The position numbers were made by a program, and so were the translations under genes. A stretch of DNA of 64,000 bases from contig NC_045140.1 in assembly GCF_008831285.2 (NCBI RefSeq), positions 5,683,528 through 5,747,527 on the forward strand, written 5' to 3'. The notes beneath the pieces were generated by a model. The model was not told the origin of the DNA. It did no database searches and saw only the letters and a list, made by a program, of their open reading frames with translations. Shown piece after piece: positions 11,750 to 49,200 of this stretch (within the stretch, counting starts at the first letter, position 1; each line of letters begins with the position of its first letter). This stretch comes from Nymphaea colorata. Taxonomy: Eukaryota > Streptophyta > Magnoliopsida > Nymphaeales > Nymphaeaceae.

Positions 11750-13289
11750 GCAAAGAAAGTCCGAACACACGTTGCAGGAGCAGTAAGGAGAAAACATGCC
11801 ACACATAAGTTGAAGTCAAGTCACAAAAGAAGATACTTTGATTATGAGGATGGTTACATACATTAAGGTGTATGCATGATATGTGTATTTCTGACCCACT
11901 TTTAAAAATAGGTGTACATAGGCACTACTAACAAGCTTCTATATTTCAGACCAACTTTTAAGAGTACGTGTCATGTACATAGGCACTACTAGTGCATATA
12001 ACAAGCTTCAAATTAGAATATCACAACAACAAAGATTTGAAAGCTTGCCAAGGACAGACTAAACTGGCTGGTAGGAAGATGAAATTCACCAACCAGGGAG
12101 AATTTTTTGAGAAAGAGAGAGAGAGATGTGGATACTCAACATTAATAATGCCATCAACAGGATGTTAGAGATAAAGAAAACAGAAAGCCACGTACAAACA
12201 GCAAAATGTGAAACGAAATAAAAGACAAAAACAGAAAGCACGCCCACACTTGCAGCGAAACTACAAACAAAGGTAACGAAACTCATTTCCAGGGCCCCAA
12301 CTTTCCCACATCCTAGCGGCGAGCGTCGGTGTAGCCTACAAATAGTGGGCATGAAATAAAGTTCCAAAAGATGGGTTGAAGCAGTTTGCAGGGACTGGTC
12401 GGATGGGACTCTCACTGGGAAAGCAACTCAAAATTATTTGAAAGGAGATGAGACTGAAATTCAAATGCTAGACAGGTAGATTGAGAAGAATGGAGACAAC
12501 GAATATCTTTTCCAATAATTCAGACGTAGGCTAAAACGCTATCTCAATGGGAGAAAACCAGGCCCAGCCAAGTGCAGACATTTTCGATTGCACCACTGCA
12601 AAATCTGTACCTCCTTCGAAGGATATAGGGAGAATTTTCTGTAAATTTGGGATGATGAATGGCAGTCTTTGGTTTTTTTTGTCTCTCACTGGTTGTTCTT
12701 TGCTGCTCACTCTCATTTTCTAATCCTCGTTGTTTTGGCAGTAGCCTTTCCATTTCCCGTGTTTTGTTCCCTTTTTCTTTGTGGTCTTTGCTTGTTGTGA
12801 AGCCATGAACATATCAATTTTTTGACAACAAAGGTAGGGAGCCTAACTCCTAGCAAACCAAATCCTTCATTGCAACCTACAACGGGGACTTGGAAAGTAA
12901 CAAGCCAGGCATAGTAAAACCACATAAATCAAAACCCAAAAAAAAACTAAACTAAAAATGATGGATCAATGAAGTGCCAAATGAGAAACTCTTGCAGCTG
13001 TTGAAAATAAGCCCTCCCCCATATCAACATAGAAACATCAAACAAGATATTGAATTCTACCTTGTGTATATCAAGCTTCGCCCGTCTGAAATTGTGGGTC
13101 AGCCAAATGGTGCACTAAGTTGTAAATAACCAAGTATTACCAAGTACTTCTTGCATGAGGGGACACTTCCAAAACAGGTGTGCACTTCTTCCTAATCATG
13201 ACATGCTAGCTAGATGGAATCCAATCTTTTAAGTTTGCATCAACCTAGTCCCTTTCTTGCAATACTGACCATGCTAGATATTGAGGCCT

Positions 13290-13750
13290 CACTACAAGAG
13301 ATTTATAAATCAGTGACGCTGTTTTCGAGTCGAAAATATAGATCCGTGACACAAAAACAAGTGTCAATGTTGCATCGTTGAAAGTGAGAGATTTATAAAT
13401 CAGCGACACTGCTTTTGTGTTGCAAATTTAAAATCTGTGATGCAAAAACAGGCGTCAACATGGCGTAGCTGAAAGTGGCGTCACTGCTAAAGCAGCTATG
13501 CTTTTGTGCATCGTCATTGTTGCCGGTAGCAATGCTAATGTACATCATCGCTGCTTCAGGTAGTGGCATTCTTATGCGTTGCCATAGACACAATCAGTGA
13601 CGCTACCATACATTTTCACAATTGTAATTAGAGATGCTCTTGTACATTCCCATGGTTGCAATTAGTGATGCTCTTGCACATCGTCAGAGCTTCTTACAGT
13701 GACGCATGAAGTCATGTCATTGCTACAAGCAGTGATGTTCTTGAAAATAC
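13290..13750. mobile_element. possible CACTA-like transposon end with subterminal repeats
   Basis: CACTACAAGA at 13290-13299 is a typical plant CACTA (En/Spm) terminus. It is followed by two roughly 89-bp tandem units (starting near 13299 and 13388), each beginning GAGATTTATAAATCAG. Many direct and inverted copies of a CAGTGACGCT / TCTTGCACATCG motif follow out to about 13740, like the subterminal motif arrays of this class. No matching opposite end (TCTTGTAGTG) was found nearby, so the element is truncated or the call is wrong. Confidence 0.45.
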
Positions 13751-14978
13751 CCCAAAGGGCATCTTTTGCTAGGATTTGGACTTCTGGTGCCAATAGAAAT
13801 TTGTATACACAGCTTGTAGACAATGTACATGATGGCGACCTCATCCATAGGGATGTTAATATATTCGATATCCATACAAACTGTTCTAGAAAAATCGGAT
13901 ATGAAAAAAAATCAATATCCAATTAAGAAATCAGATGAGGTTCAGATGTAATAAATGAGATCTGATCATATTCAAATATTGATATACATAAATATCTGCT
14001 CAGATCGGTTTTAGTTTTAAGTTAATTAATATCCTTCGCATGCTGCAGTAAGTTGCTGCTAAAGTCATGCTCTTCTTGGTTGCACCGCAAGCTCCTCTGC
14101 CACAATATTATACAAGGGGAAAGTGGGCAGCCTTGTCGCTGCGTTCAGCAACATTGAATCGACTTTCAATCTGACCATTAATTCCAAATACATGTTTGTG
14201 CCTTGGCAAGGAGCTCCCGGATGTAATTCCTCCCCCATAAACTGCAATGACTGAAAGAGGAAGTTCCATCTGACAGAGTAGCAGCCGTTGCAAATCCACC
14301 TTTAAACCTTGACGTTGAATAGTGTACGCGCATACACGCGAAGACCAGCAGTTCATCCCTGATTTTCTTCCTTTCAACGTTGTTTAAGGTTTTCCTTCAA
14401 GGTCTTTCAAATTTACTCATGTTATAAAAGTTTGCTTTAAATTTCCAAATTAAAATGCACATACTTATATATATATATATATATATATATGCTGCAACGT
14501 GCCAAATAATGGCTAAAATTAAAAATATATCGTTAGAAAATAGTTCTCATTGGTAACGATTTATAATGCAACAACGATTCATAATGATTTTAACAACAAT
14601 TCATGATACTCTCTCTCTCTCTCTCTCCATAGCTATTATGGAAAATAGGGGTTTCAAACTGTAATTACAAGGAGTTAAGGGACATAGTAAGAAAATAATG
14701 TTGGGTCGGATCACCTAGAATAGATTCATACCCAGTCTTGCAGCTCCGATATATAAGGCTGTAATTGGCGTATGCGTGATTACTGATTATGAGAATGAAG
14801 TTTTAGGGTTGCCTAACCCTAGCTATTTTTGTGTGTGAGTGTGATAGCCCTTCTCAGAGCCTTTTTTTTTTTTTTATTGTCATTGTCTACGTAACTCCAA
14901 GCAGCTCCCACTTTTTAGGCCTAGGCATAGGGCCAACCAGACACCAGAAACCTGATCCCGGGCTCGACCCATTTAAAA

Positions 14979-15031
<53 letters not shown>

Positions 15032-15274
15032 CATAAAATAATATATAAATATAATAATTATTTATATAAATCAATAAAGATAATATTTAAAAAATATATC
15101 ATCAAACCAAACCGAACTTAGTCGAGCCCACCCAAACCAGCCCGATAAGTGATAAGTTGGCCTGATGCCATTTTTTAGGGTCAAAGCTTGGGTCTGAGTC
15201 AGGCTAGATTTGGGTCTGAGTCAGGCTAGATAAAAGTACCCGTCTAGTACCCTGTCCAATGCCCATGCTTACCC

Positions 15275-15276
<2 letters not shown>

Positions 15277-15362
<86 letters not shown>
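15277..15362. repeat. compound (CT)n-(TA)n microsatellite
   Basis: About 20 CT units are followed directly by about 22 TA units, the same architecture as the repeat at 1042-1136. Confidence 0.95.
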
Positions 15363-15365
<3 letters not shown>

Positions 15366-15936
15366 CTATCGCATCCACAATCTAATCACATAGCTATACC
15401 TGCACAAGCACTCATGTGACACTGCCAAGTCAACAACGGCGGCACCCTTCACGATATCATACTTCGTATGATGCACAAGAATTGCATACTTGGGTTGCTT
15501 CTATATTGGCATAAGATACTGCCTGACTTAAGGCAACTTACTCTTTTTATTGACAAAAAAATATCAGAAACAAAAAACAGGACATTTGAAAACAAAAACA
15601 TGCTACCTACTGACATAAGAGGATTCTGTGCAAATAAATAACACTATAGACATCTAGATTTTACAGGGACGTAACCAGTTCACAAGAACATGACCTTTTT
15701 CCCCAGTAGGCAGAAGCTTCCATGTACTCCAATCGGGGAAAGTAAAGTTCATTCTTCTTTCTTTTCCTGTACAAGTGTAGAATAGCATGCCTCTTGGCAA
15801 ACACAAGCTGACAATAGGGAAGTCTGTGCTTTCAAGTAATCACCTCCCTTCAACGATGAAGGAGAGCAATAAACTATACATTTCAGCCTGGTAGCATAGC
15901 CAAGGCCAATTCCAAGATCGAGAGAAAATTCGAGTG

Positions 15937-16062
15937 TTTCCAAATCCTCAAGGTTTTCTCACAGTCGATGCTGCACCCATTACAACAGCCAAGCAAGCCC
16001 AAGACCTGGGCCCAAAGATGCATCCACTGCAGATGCCATCCCCAAGCAACATTGTGAAAAAG
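15937..16062 (-). pseudogene. decayed duplicate of the terminal exon of the lipase gene
   Basis: This is a diverged direct copy, 133 bp downstream, of the end of lipase exon 14. It matches from the Gly/Ala-rich tail codons to the stop context AAACCTTGAGG. A 1-nt deletion, where GCTTGTCTTGG in the gene reads GCTTGCTTGG here, shifts the frame and brings in a TAA. It therefore lies outside the coding frame and probably falls in the 3' UTR. Confidence 0.8.
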
Positions 16063-16080
16063 TCGGCCGTTTCCACATCA

Positions 16081-39625
<23,545 letters not shown>

Positions 39626-42600
39626 CGTGGATCGATTCTCCACCAAGGCGACGCCAGCGAAGACGAAGATGGCGAAAATAGGACGGCAGGTGGCTGTGGC
39701 AATGGCTGGAAGATGTATGAGGACGAGAGAACTCGAGACCGTATGGGAGGCATATGCCTCTGGAATCCGAGAATAAAAGAGGGAGGAGCGAAGGCAGAGG
39801 AGAGGGAACTGGGAAGGAATATTTTTTTGTCCCAACCTTTTCAACAAATCTGCTGATCTTTCTTTCAATTTGTTCGCATGCCCCGTTCCTCTAAAGGCGT
39901 TTTAGTTTTATGGTATTCCAGGTGCATTTTTCATGAGAATGGTTGAATTAAATTTTTTAAATTTTGATTAAAAGTTAAAATATTATTTTTCAAAATTTTT
40001 GTATAAAACATGTGAAATTTTTTTAAATGTATATATTAATTTTAAAAAAAATGAGGTGGGGTGCGGCCCCAAACGAGCCCTACCTTGACCCACAAAACAA
40101 ATAGTAGAGCCCAGTCTTGAGTCACTGGGTTTTAAAACATAGTTGACAACATATGGTAAATTTTGTCGTGGTTTGCACATGGTAAATTTTGTCGTGGTTT
40201 GCACATTTCATCATCTCAGGTGGAATATCTTAACAATAACATTTTTTTGCTTTCCTTCTTATCAATTTTTTGTAATTTAAGAAAACTTGAAATAAACTAA
40301 TTCTAAGAAGTATGAATTCTTATTTTCCAAATTATCTTGCACTTGCTGAATCTCATTGGAAAAGGAAGGCATTAGTTTATTTCGATGAACTTAGCCTGAA
40401 TTGAGAGAGAATGTGCAAAGATAAGCGCACCTCTCAACGTGTTGCAGCAAGACTATGGACGCATTAAGAAACCAATCTTGTTTTTGAATTTCCACACAAA
40501 ACGAACACTTAAACTGGAAATTTTGCTTCCACGAACTTGGAAGTTTGTGATTCTGTCATCTTTCCTTCGTTTCCCTTTCGATGTAACGGAGTTGAGTGTT
40601 TGGGTCGGTTACGCATTTCTGTATATTCAAGTTTCAAGCTTTTGTGCCTTTATGGCTACTTAACCTCGCTGGTGGAGTTTGGATTTGGATCCGAATCCAT
40701 ATTTGGTTATCCGCTGCCACAGAACGTTGTCTTTCTTTTATGAGCATAAAGAAGATTGCTTCCTTCTCATAAAGGTCCGTTTTTCTCACTTAACTTTTTA
40801 AATATGAAGATAAAAACAAGATATACGAATAGATAAATTTGTGAAAAAAGTTCGTCAAAGTATATCCGGAAAAAATCTCAGTGCATTTTCCACCCTGACC
40901 CGTTTTGTTTCCTCCCCATGTAACCACCCTTATACAATTTTTCTTTCTTAATTTTCTTTTCATATTTTTCAGTTACTATGAACAATGAGTCGAGCCAACT
41001 GGTGCTCCACTCAAACTTACTCACTTATACTCGACTCTATTAAACTCAAGTAAGCTCTTTTAATCTTAGGTTATCTTTTTTTTTCTTTGATTATTTCCAA
41101 ACCCAAAACCAACAAAAGAGATTAAGTCAAATTGAAAGTTGGTAAACGAGTCCAAATGAGTTGAGCTAGATACGGGGCTTGGTTTATCGAGTCGAGCTCG
41201 ATGTAACCCTATATATAGCTCGTCTGGAGCTCAAGTCGAGCAATATATGAGTCGAGTCAAATTGAGATGAGCAAGCTCAACTCAACTCATGTACAGCCCT
41301 ACTTAATATTGTGTTGACAACCTTTTAGACGCTTAGCTGTGAAATCCATATGTCAATTTTGGATCCAGATCAAGACTTACTGTAAAGGGTAAAGCTCAGA
41401 TGTGGATTGGATTTGATATCAATTAGCATGTGAACAACCAGGGAGACAAATCTAAATTTGATCTGGGAAGATCCATTCATGCAAGTTTCCAGTGCACGTC
41501 CGGATACTATTTGTGCTGGAATTACACGTAGAATCCAGATTGGCAGGTCACTGTCTTATCCGATCCATCTTGTTTTATGCTTAAAATATGATAAGTTGCG
41601 TGGGGAAGCCGTTTAAACCAGATAGTTGATCCTTCAATTGTTAGCATTGTAACGTCGACAATATCTATTGCAGCTGAACCTTGACAATATCTAGACTACC
41701 GCGTTGTTGGCACTTGAGCTAGATCTGGAAACATAAAGGTCCACGACAAATCCAGTATGAGCAAGATTGAACAGCGCAGATAGATGCAAAGGTACCGTCA
41801 CAATGTTGCTCTTGGGTTCTTATTGTTTAGATTCTTCTTGGATGTTAATTGGGAACTAGTTTGTCTTTCCCCAAAAGAAAAATTAGAACTTTCAAGATTG
41901 AAAAATAACGAAAACTATGAAAGTTTGTGCTTTGTGTAATTATCTTACAAAAAATTGTTAAAATGTTGAAAGAACGTTCAAAAATAAATGCTTTAAAAAT
42001 TTTATCTGCAACGCATGGAAAGAAGAAGGAAAAATGTATTCGTTTTTTGGTGTTCTTGAAATAATACCAAGTTCTCACTTTATTTTATTTTTCTTATCTA
42101 TTTCATTTCTGGCGCAATATTTATACCAAAAACAGCGATAGACAACGTTCAAAGGAAAAAAAAAAGTTATTGCAGAATCCAGAACCAATTAGCTCACAGC
42201 AGCTAACCACTCTCAAATATAACGAACTTTTGTTGGTTAAATTGTACACCATATTTGAACCCTTTCAATACTGGACCGATGCTAGAAAAACAAGCAGAGA
42301 TAACCTTGCATCAAACCTTTGCAGTCAAACCAGAAGGCCAGGTTTCCTACCACAAGAGTGGTTTTTCCAACCATCAGAAAAAAAAAAATCGTGTTAAACA
42401 GGAAACAGGCAAATCTTCGTTCCACCGTACATTAAAAATAGTGCCGTAACCGCCTATAGATCTATCAACGCAAACATGAACCCAATAGGGAGGGGCGTCT
42501 CGCAGAATTCTGAAACCTGGTTAACTCTACTTATACAAAGACTAGTTTGCTTGGTTTTCTTTCCGGCTGCATCTTTACTTGCTTTGTAAAGAAAATACCT

Positions 42601-43219
42601 TTCTACGACAGCCAGGAAAACAATTCCTGATTTCACATCTAACTCCATGAAAATTCCAGTTGCCTTGCCCATTGTATGGGGATACTCTGCCTAAAGTACA
42701 AGTTAAATCAACCTGTGGTACTATGGGTACTTGCAGGGACAACAGTCTAGACAGAAGATTTCTTAAGAATTCAATCTTGACAAAGCTCAGACCAAATGCC
42801 AAGTTTAATATGTGGTTAGTAGCAACAATTCCTAATACATGAAATACTTGCAAACTTAACTATAGCAAAGTATTTATCTACTTAGAGGAACTATACATTT
42901 CATAACTTATAATAGGAAAATGGTAGGGAAAACTTGAGATCGTTTTCTTGCCAGAAATCAGTACGCAAGATATACAAGGAAGACCTTTTACAATGTGAGA
43001 TAGTTACAAGTAACTGAAGAAGCAATCACCTCGCTTGAGCTTGAACTTTTATTCTGCACTTGCACATACCACCTGAAACACAAGCACCAAAAGACTGAAA
43101 GCTGAAGGATATCAGCAGTCACCAGTGCTATAGAAGTCATCGTCTGAATCAGGGTGGTTCTGGAGTCCCTGCTGGTAACGGGTTCATGGACCTTTGTTTG
43201 TCCTTTTAATTGACAGTCA
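39626..43219. other. spacer between the lipase 5' end and the SPPL 3' end
   Basis: Both genes lie on the minus strand, so this holds the lipase promoter/leader and the SPPL 3' UTR. A 26-bp tandem duplication is at 40153-40204. A GAGCTCGA/GAGTCGAG-rich segment (about 41000-41300) resembles a common plant repeat but has no ends I can define. No gene was recognised. Frames at 39263-39868 beyond the lipase start have no conserved content, and those on the plus strand there are shadows of exon 1. Confidence 0.6.
40153..40204. repeat. 2 x 26-bp tandem duplication
   Basis: Two exact copies of ATGGTAAATTTTGTCGTGG plus TTTGCAC in direct succession in the lipase upstream region. Confidence 0.95.
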
Positions 43220-46200
43220 TCAAGCTTCCGTTGATGCATGACTTGGAAGGGATGTGCCATAGTTCCATAAATCACTAAGTTCATTGCGCAGCCAGCCCAG
43301 TACAATCGTAAGACCTGGAAAATTGCAACAAGCAACATAACAGATAAGCAAACAACTCTTAGAAAACAGGTCACCTATTATCTTCTCGATAATCCAACTG
43401 AGAAGAGATGCGCTCGATACCTAATGTACATGGGACCAGGTAAAGAAGAGCAGGTTGGCCATGGCCATCCATTAAATATAAGGCCAGATACGTGAGAAAC
43501 AGACCTGCATTGATATTTTTGGAAGATATATAAGCATGAAGCCTTCTTAAGAAAAAGAACAAGTATGGATTTTAAACGTATGTGTATGAAAATAATGTTT
43601 AGAAGAATCTCCTGCATATGCCTATGTATGTTTCATCACAAATATATACTCAAAACTGTCTGCCCTCGGAATCAGGATTTTAGGCATTCTTTGTATGCAC
43701 ACATACCCAAAATTCAAATGCAGCATTATAAGAAAAGGCCAATACTGATGATTCAGTAATTTTGCATGCTTAAGAAATTAACCTATATGGCTGTATTCAA
43801 GTTCTCCGGCAACTATGTGTAGGTCCTAAGGTTATGTCAGCTCATTGTTCTGTAGTATGATGCTGTTAAGTTGTCCCTCAGTAACATCAAGTGCTATAAT
43901 TTTTCACCACTTTGTAAAACTAGAAATGACCGACAATAGCTTTTTGTGCTTCATTTCTTTTCCTTCAATTAAGTGTCTAATTTCTTCCTTAGCTTTTGCA
44001 AAGCATGATTCACATTATCAGCAAATATTAAGAACGCCCTCGTTGCAAAATTGTCCATCAGGAAAGTCTCCAGAAAGAAAAATTGCCTCCTCCGACCCAG
44101 CATGACTCAGTTTTCACAAGGAAAATGACAGTCCGCCAGTTCATTGCCTTTTCCTCATAGGCAAGTCTGTTTCACCTCCCATGCATGTAAAAGAATGTCT
44201 GATTCGTATGAAAGAGGTAGGATAAAGCACATTTAGATACTTATTGTAGAAAACTCAATATTGATAAGAATGACAATGGACACACACAGAATAATTTATT
44301 CAAGCAACTAACGACTTTCATAAGTTCAATGGAAAAGGTCCACCATAAAAACTGAAAAAAAAAATCACTGAAGGTATTTATGGGGCAATAGGGAAAAAAA
44401 AGGAAATGAACACTGACCAACTCCATAGCCAATTGTTAACCAAATAAAATAACCATTCAGGATGTCTTTCTTGTTAAGTCTATCATATCTGCAACAGGGG
44501 AAAACAAAGATACAAATAGCAAACTCCATGAGCAAAGAATACCAAAGGTCCTAATCACAGATAGGTGCAAAAAAATAGAGAACCATCAACTAAGTGAAGT
44601 ATATATAGAAATGCCATGTCGTTAACTGATACATGCCAACCCTCAATGGTCAAGTAATGCAAGAGTGGGAAAAAAAAATGAAGTGCAATTTTTGTATCAT
44701 GGAAGCCAGGTAAAACAACAAAAAATGAATGGAAAAACTACAAGTACACATAACATGAGAAAAAACAGATGGAGCCATGGGGCTTCTAAAGCGTCAGAAG
44801 CAAGTACACGGATCCTGGCAACCCAAACAATGCACATCAGCTGCTAAAATAGATCGACTGAAATCTCACAAAGTGGTTGTCAAAAATTTGCCACAAATAA
44901 AACCAAGGAACGACACTAGTCCTCACAGGAAATTAGACATCATTAAGATAAGCTTGAAGCATTAAAGTGCTGAAGTACGAAAAAAAACTAGTGCCATCTA
45001 TTAAAGAATTCAGGAAGCTGCCTCAAGATAAAAAGCAAAATTTCAGGACATCACATCAACACTCCGCAGCCACAAATAATAGTTCACTTCTTCTGTGCCT
45101 CACTATGGCCTCATCTTACAATGTCGCTGGATTTTGGTTTTCAGATGCCTTCAATCTATTGTTAAGCATATCTTTGCAGGATATCCCCACACTAGTGAAC
45201 TAGTGACTAATCTTTAGGATCGGTCTTCAGTACGTTATACTGAGACTGCATTTTGCAGAACGTCTTGCTGTCAGTACTTGTGTCCAATGGAGTGGATAGA
45301 AACCTAGAAATGTCAAAGCTTCTGCCTGTCACTTGGAGCCAGACTGTGAGAAGTTGAATTCTCAACCAATGTAAGCTAGTAAACCAAATTTATATTTTAT
45401 TCACCATAGTTAAATCTGGACCGAACATGCTATTCCAGCATCAAATTCCACATGCAGCAAGGATTGAGTCATGAATTCCCCCTAATTGGAATCTGAAGTT
45501 TGCAATAATATAGTTCCTTTCTAATGATTTCAGGGTGGAAGTTCTCCACTATCCACCACTGGCTGATTTTATCATACACAATTATATAAGCATCATCTAA
45601 ATGAAATGCCCAAATAGCATCCAACTCTTACAAAAGGAACTACACATGTACTTACTGTATTGTCGGGAGTTAGACAAGATGTTCAGAAGGATTGTAGCTA
45701 GGCTTACACTACAAGCATGAAGCATGGTTGATAATGACACATGCCTATTAGCATGTAGCAACAGGACAGCCTCATCATTTCAGGTATGTATTGTAAATTG
45801 CTATTATTGTTAAATCATTATCCCCTTTTCTTATGGAGATATTTATGAGAAATATATAAAGACATCCCCAGAGTCAACCACTGTTAATGCTCATCTTTGC
45901 AGCTCAGTCCCATTCTTTCTCTATTTTCCTTCCCAGCTTCATATCGCCGGATTTTTTAACTAGGTTATTGAACTCCATAAAATATTAGCATAGCTTCTTG
46001 GTGGGGAAAAATAAGAATAAAATCATGCTAACTAGCTGTTAGGCACAGTACCAATAAGGCTTGTGTGGGGAGCCTGTCATGCATTTCTCAGTTTCAATCG
46101 TCAGTCTTTTTGTGTTTTGGGTCCTTTGTTATGACCCAGGGAGTCAGTTAGCCTGTAGTCAGGTCGGATGGACAGTCCAGTTATGGAATAAACCCAGCTC

Positions 46201-49200
46201 ACGACACTCATAAGGGGAGTTAACCCTAAAAGGCTAATGAAGAATTTGAGTCATTAAGACAAAACTGGGCTCTATCTCCCGTGTGGGTGAGTGTGTAAAT
46301 AGGAGTTAGCAAGAACAGCGCTAACAACTGGTATCAAAGCCAATGGGCGATAGGGTAACCGTGAGGGATGCCATGGCTGCCATCGATGCTCATCGAACCA
46401 TAATGGAGGAGATTGTGGAGACGGTGGATTGGCAATTCTAAGCAATGGAGCGCCAGCATCAGGAAGCAGACGCAAGGATAAGGTCATCCCTAGCAGAGCA
46501 CCAGTCCCTTGCTGCAGCGATGAGGGAGCTTCTACAACAAGGTAGAAACACCCCCTTCCGGCCCTAGTAGTGAACACACAGAAATAGCAGCACCGACTAG
46601 GAGTCCAAGAAAAAGGGGAGAGGAACATACTCAGACTCCATCACAAGGTACGCCGAATCCTGCTTCATTTGTACAGGAGAGGGGAAACAGCCACGGCAGA
46701 GTGTGGAAACCAACAAAGATAGATTTTCCACGATTCAAGGGAGAGAACCCTCTAAGTTGGATTTTTTAGGCCGAATAACTCTTCGAGTGCCATTGAATCA
46801 TCAGAGATCAGTGAGTGAGCCACGCTGCGATGCACTTTGACGGTCCAGCAATCCGCTGGTATCGGTGGCTACTAGCGCAACAAGGAAAACCATCATGGGA
46901 GATGTTGATCGGAACGATGAAGGCACGATTTGCTGCCATCGATGCTCATTGAACCACATCTAATGTGTGTTGAAGGACAACTCAAGGGTCGAACAGTGAG
47001 TCTTCTGGTAGACACTGGCTCAACGCATAACTTCATATGCGAAAAGTCAGCAAATCACTTGGATGCAAAGTGGAGATGCAGCTTGTGTTTGACGTAGTAG
47101 TGGGGGATGGCAGCACGCTCAGATGCAAGGGCAAGTGTGGGCATGGAATGCTGGAAATCTAGGGACACCAGCTCCCAGTAGAGCTATACACCCTCGCTAT
47201 GGCCGACACAGACCTGGTACTAGGAATCCAATGGTTGAGGAGCTTGGGAGAGGTCATTTGGGACTTCGTTGGCATGAAAATGCACTTCAACAAGCAGGGA
47301 GAAGGAAGGTCGACATTGGAGGCGATGCCGCAAAGGCAAAGTGAGGAGGGAATGAGAGTCAACAAGCTCTTTCTGGTGAATTAAAAAGATGGGAGTTGAC
47401 GCTTTTGCATCGACTACAAGGCCTTGAATGCAGTCACAGTGAAGGATAGGTAACATGTACCGGTCATCGACGATCTTTTAGATAAACTTCATGGAGCTGC
47501 TTCCTTTTCGAAGCTGGACCTGCGTGCCAGATACCACCAAATTTGAGTGGCAGAAGAAGACATTCCAAAGACTGCATTCCACACGCACAGCGGCCATTAT
47601 GAATTTAAGGTTATGCCACTTGGGCTAACCAATGCTCCAACGACTTTTTAGTCATTGATGAATGACACCTTCCGACTGTACCTCCGTAGGTTCATTCTCG
47701 TTTTTTTTTTTATGACATCTTAGTGTTTAATGAAGATGAATAGTCACACTGCCAGGATCTACGAGTGGTTCTCACGACACTACAGCAGCACTATCTACAC
47801 ACAATGCTGACCAAAACCAAATGCACCTTTGGAGCTTCCCAACTTACCTACTTGGGGCATGTTATTAGTAAAAGTCAAGTGGAGATGGAGGAAGACAAGG
47901 TGGAGGCAGTGTGACAGTGGAAACAACCGCAATCCATTAAGGAACTGAGATCGTTCCTGGGGTTAGTGGGATATTATCATAAGTTTGTCAAAGGGTTTGG
48001 GCTTATGGCAGCACCACTCACCGAGCTGCTCAAAGGGGACAAACTTTGTTGGAGCCGAGCAGCAGAGACTACTTTTAACGCCTTGAAGCAAGCCATTATG
48101 TCTGCCCCAATCATGCACATGCCAAATTTCAATACCATTCACTGTTGAATCAGATGCTTCAGATCGGGGAGTGGGAGATGTTTTAAGCCAGGAAAAATAT
48201 CCGATAGCATTCATTAGTAGAGCTCTGGGGCCGTCATTCTGCAACTGGTCTACCTACGAATGTGAATTAATGGCGATAGTACTAGCGGACCTCATGGGCA
48301 GGAAGTTCGTGGGATCATCACAGCCTGCTACAACAACAGTCGTTGTCCCCAACCCTCCAGAAATGGATTTGCAAACTGATGGCCTTTGACTTTGAAGTGA
48401 GATTTAGAAAGAGGAAGGAAAATATAGCAGTCAATGGGTTGTCGCGTACCTGCGATCAGGAAGGAGGAGTCCTAACCACTATCATTGAGGCCCATTTCAG
48501 TCTGTGGAATCAGATCAAGCAGGCCCATCACATGGCAGATTCAGCACAGCAGGTCAAGAAGAGACTCCAAAGCTATGTCACATGGGTGCGGATGCGATAC
48601 AGGTGCGGATACAGGGATACGGGTGCGGATACGGCAATTTTCAAATTTTTTGGATACGCGGACATGGCAACATTAAATATTATAAAAAATGATACGATTA
48701 AAAAAAACATTAAATTAATAGTTCACTCTTACAATCTTGTTAGAAAATGTGTTTTATCACAAAAGTACTGAATATCTGAAAGGATTGTTCATGGAAATAA
48801 TTGGATGCATCATAAAAAATTGTCAAAATGAAAAAAAAAACATTAAATTAATGACTTATTTTTTGCCGTGTCCTAGTCGTGTCCGCACCCATATCCCCGT
48901 GTCCGCGTGTTGACACAGATACGTGGGCTATTTTGCCGTGTCCGTGTGACATAGCTCCAAAGCAATTCGCAGAAATGTTATCAGTATGAATGGCAAGATC
49001 CATACATATATTATAAAGGGCGTATCTACATTCCACCAAAAACGGATTTGCCACAGCTGCTCATGGATAATTTCCACAATTCTAAGGATGTCGACCATGA
49101 AGAACTGCAAAAAGTGTATAGGCGTACCAGGGCCACGTTCTACTGGCCAGGGATGAAACGAACTATCAAGGAATATATTCATAGGTGTGAAGTCTGACAG

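Larger units (their letters stand above)
7018..15936. other. 9-kb gene-poor spacer between pirin and the lipase gene
   Basis: No conserved protein domain could be recognised on either strand. The stretch is AT-rich and made of decayed repeat DNA: a 92-bp tandem duplication (7507-7690), two diverged copies of a roughly 110-bp sequence near 9140-9260 and 9505-9610, a GC-rich palindrome (11716-11749), a CACTA-like end with subterminal repeats (13290 on) and TA or CT/TA microsatellites at about 11434-11464, 14464-14490, 14982-15031 and 15277-15362. The part at 15100-15240 has the Arg/Ala/Pro-like GC-rich text often left by old retrotransposons but no motif that can be named. The open frames at 12086-12925 have no family signature. 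Confidence 0.6.

Noticed and set aside
12086-12925. Hydrophobic minus-strand frames
   Set aside because: Short, not joined by plausible splice sites, and no recognisable domain.
15457-15473. lox-like palindrome ATCATACTTCGTATGAT
   Set aside because: Only 7-bp arms and a 3-nt spacer; likely chance, and no recombinase context in a plant nuclear window.
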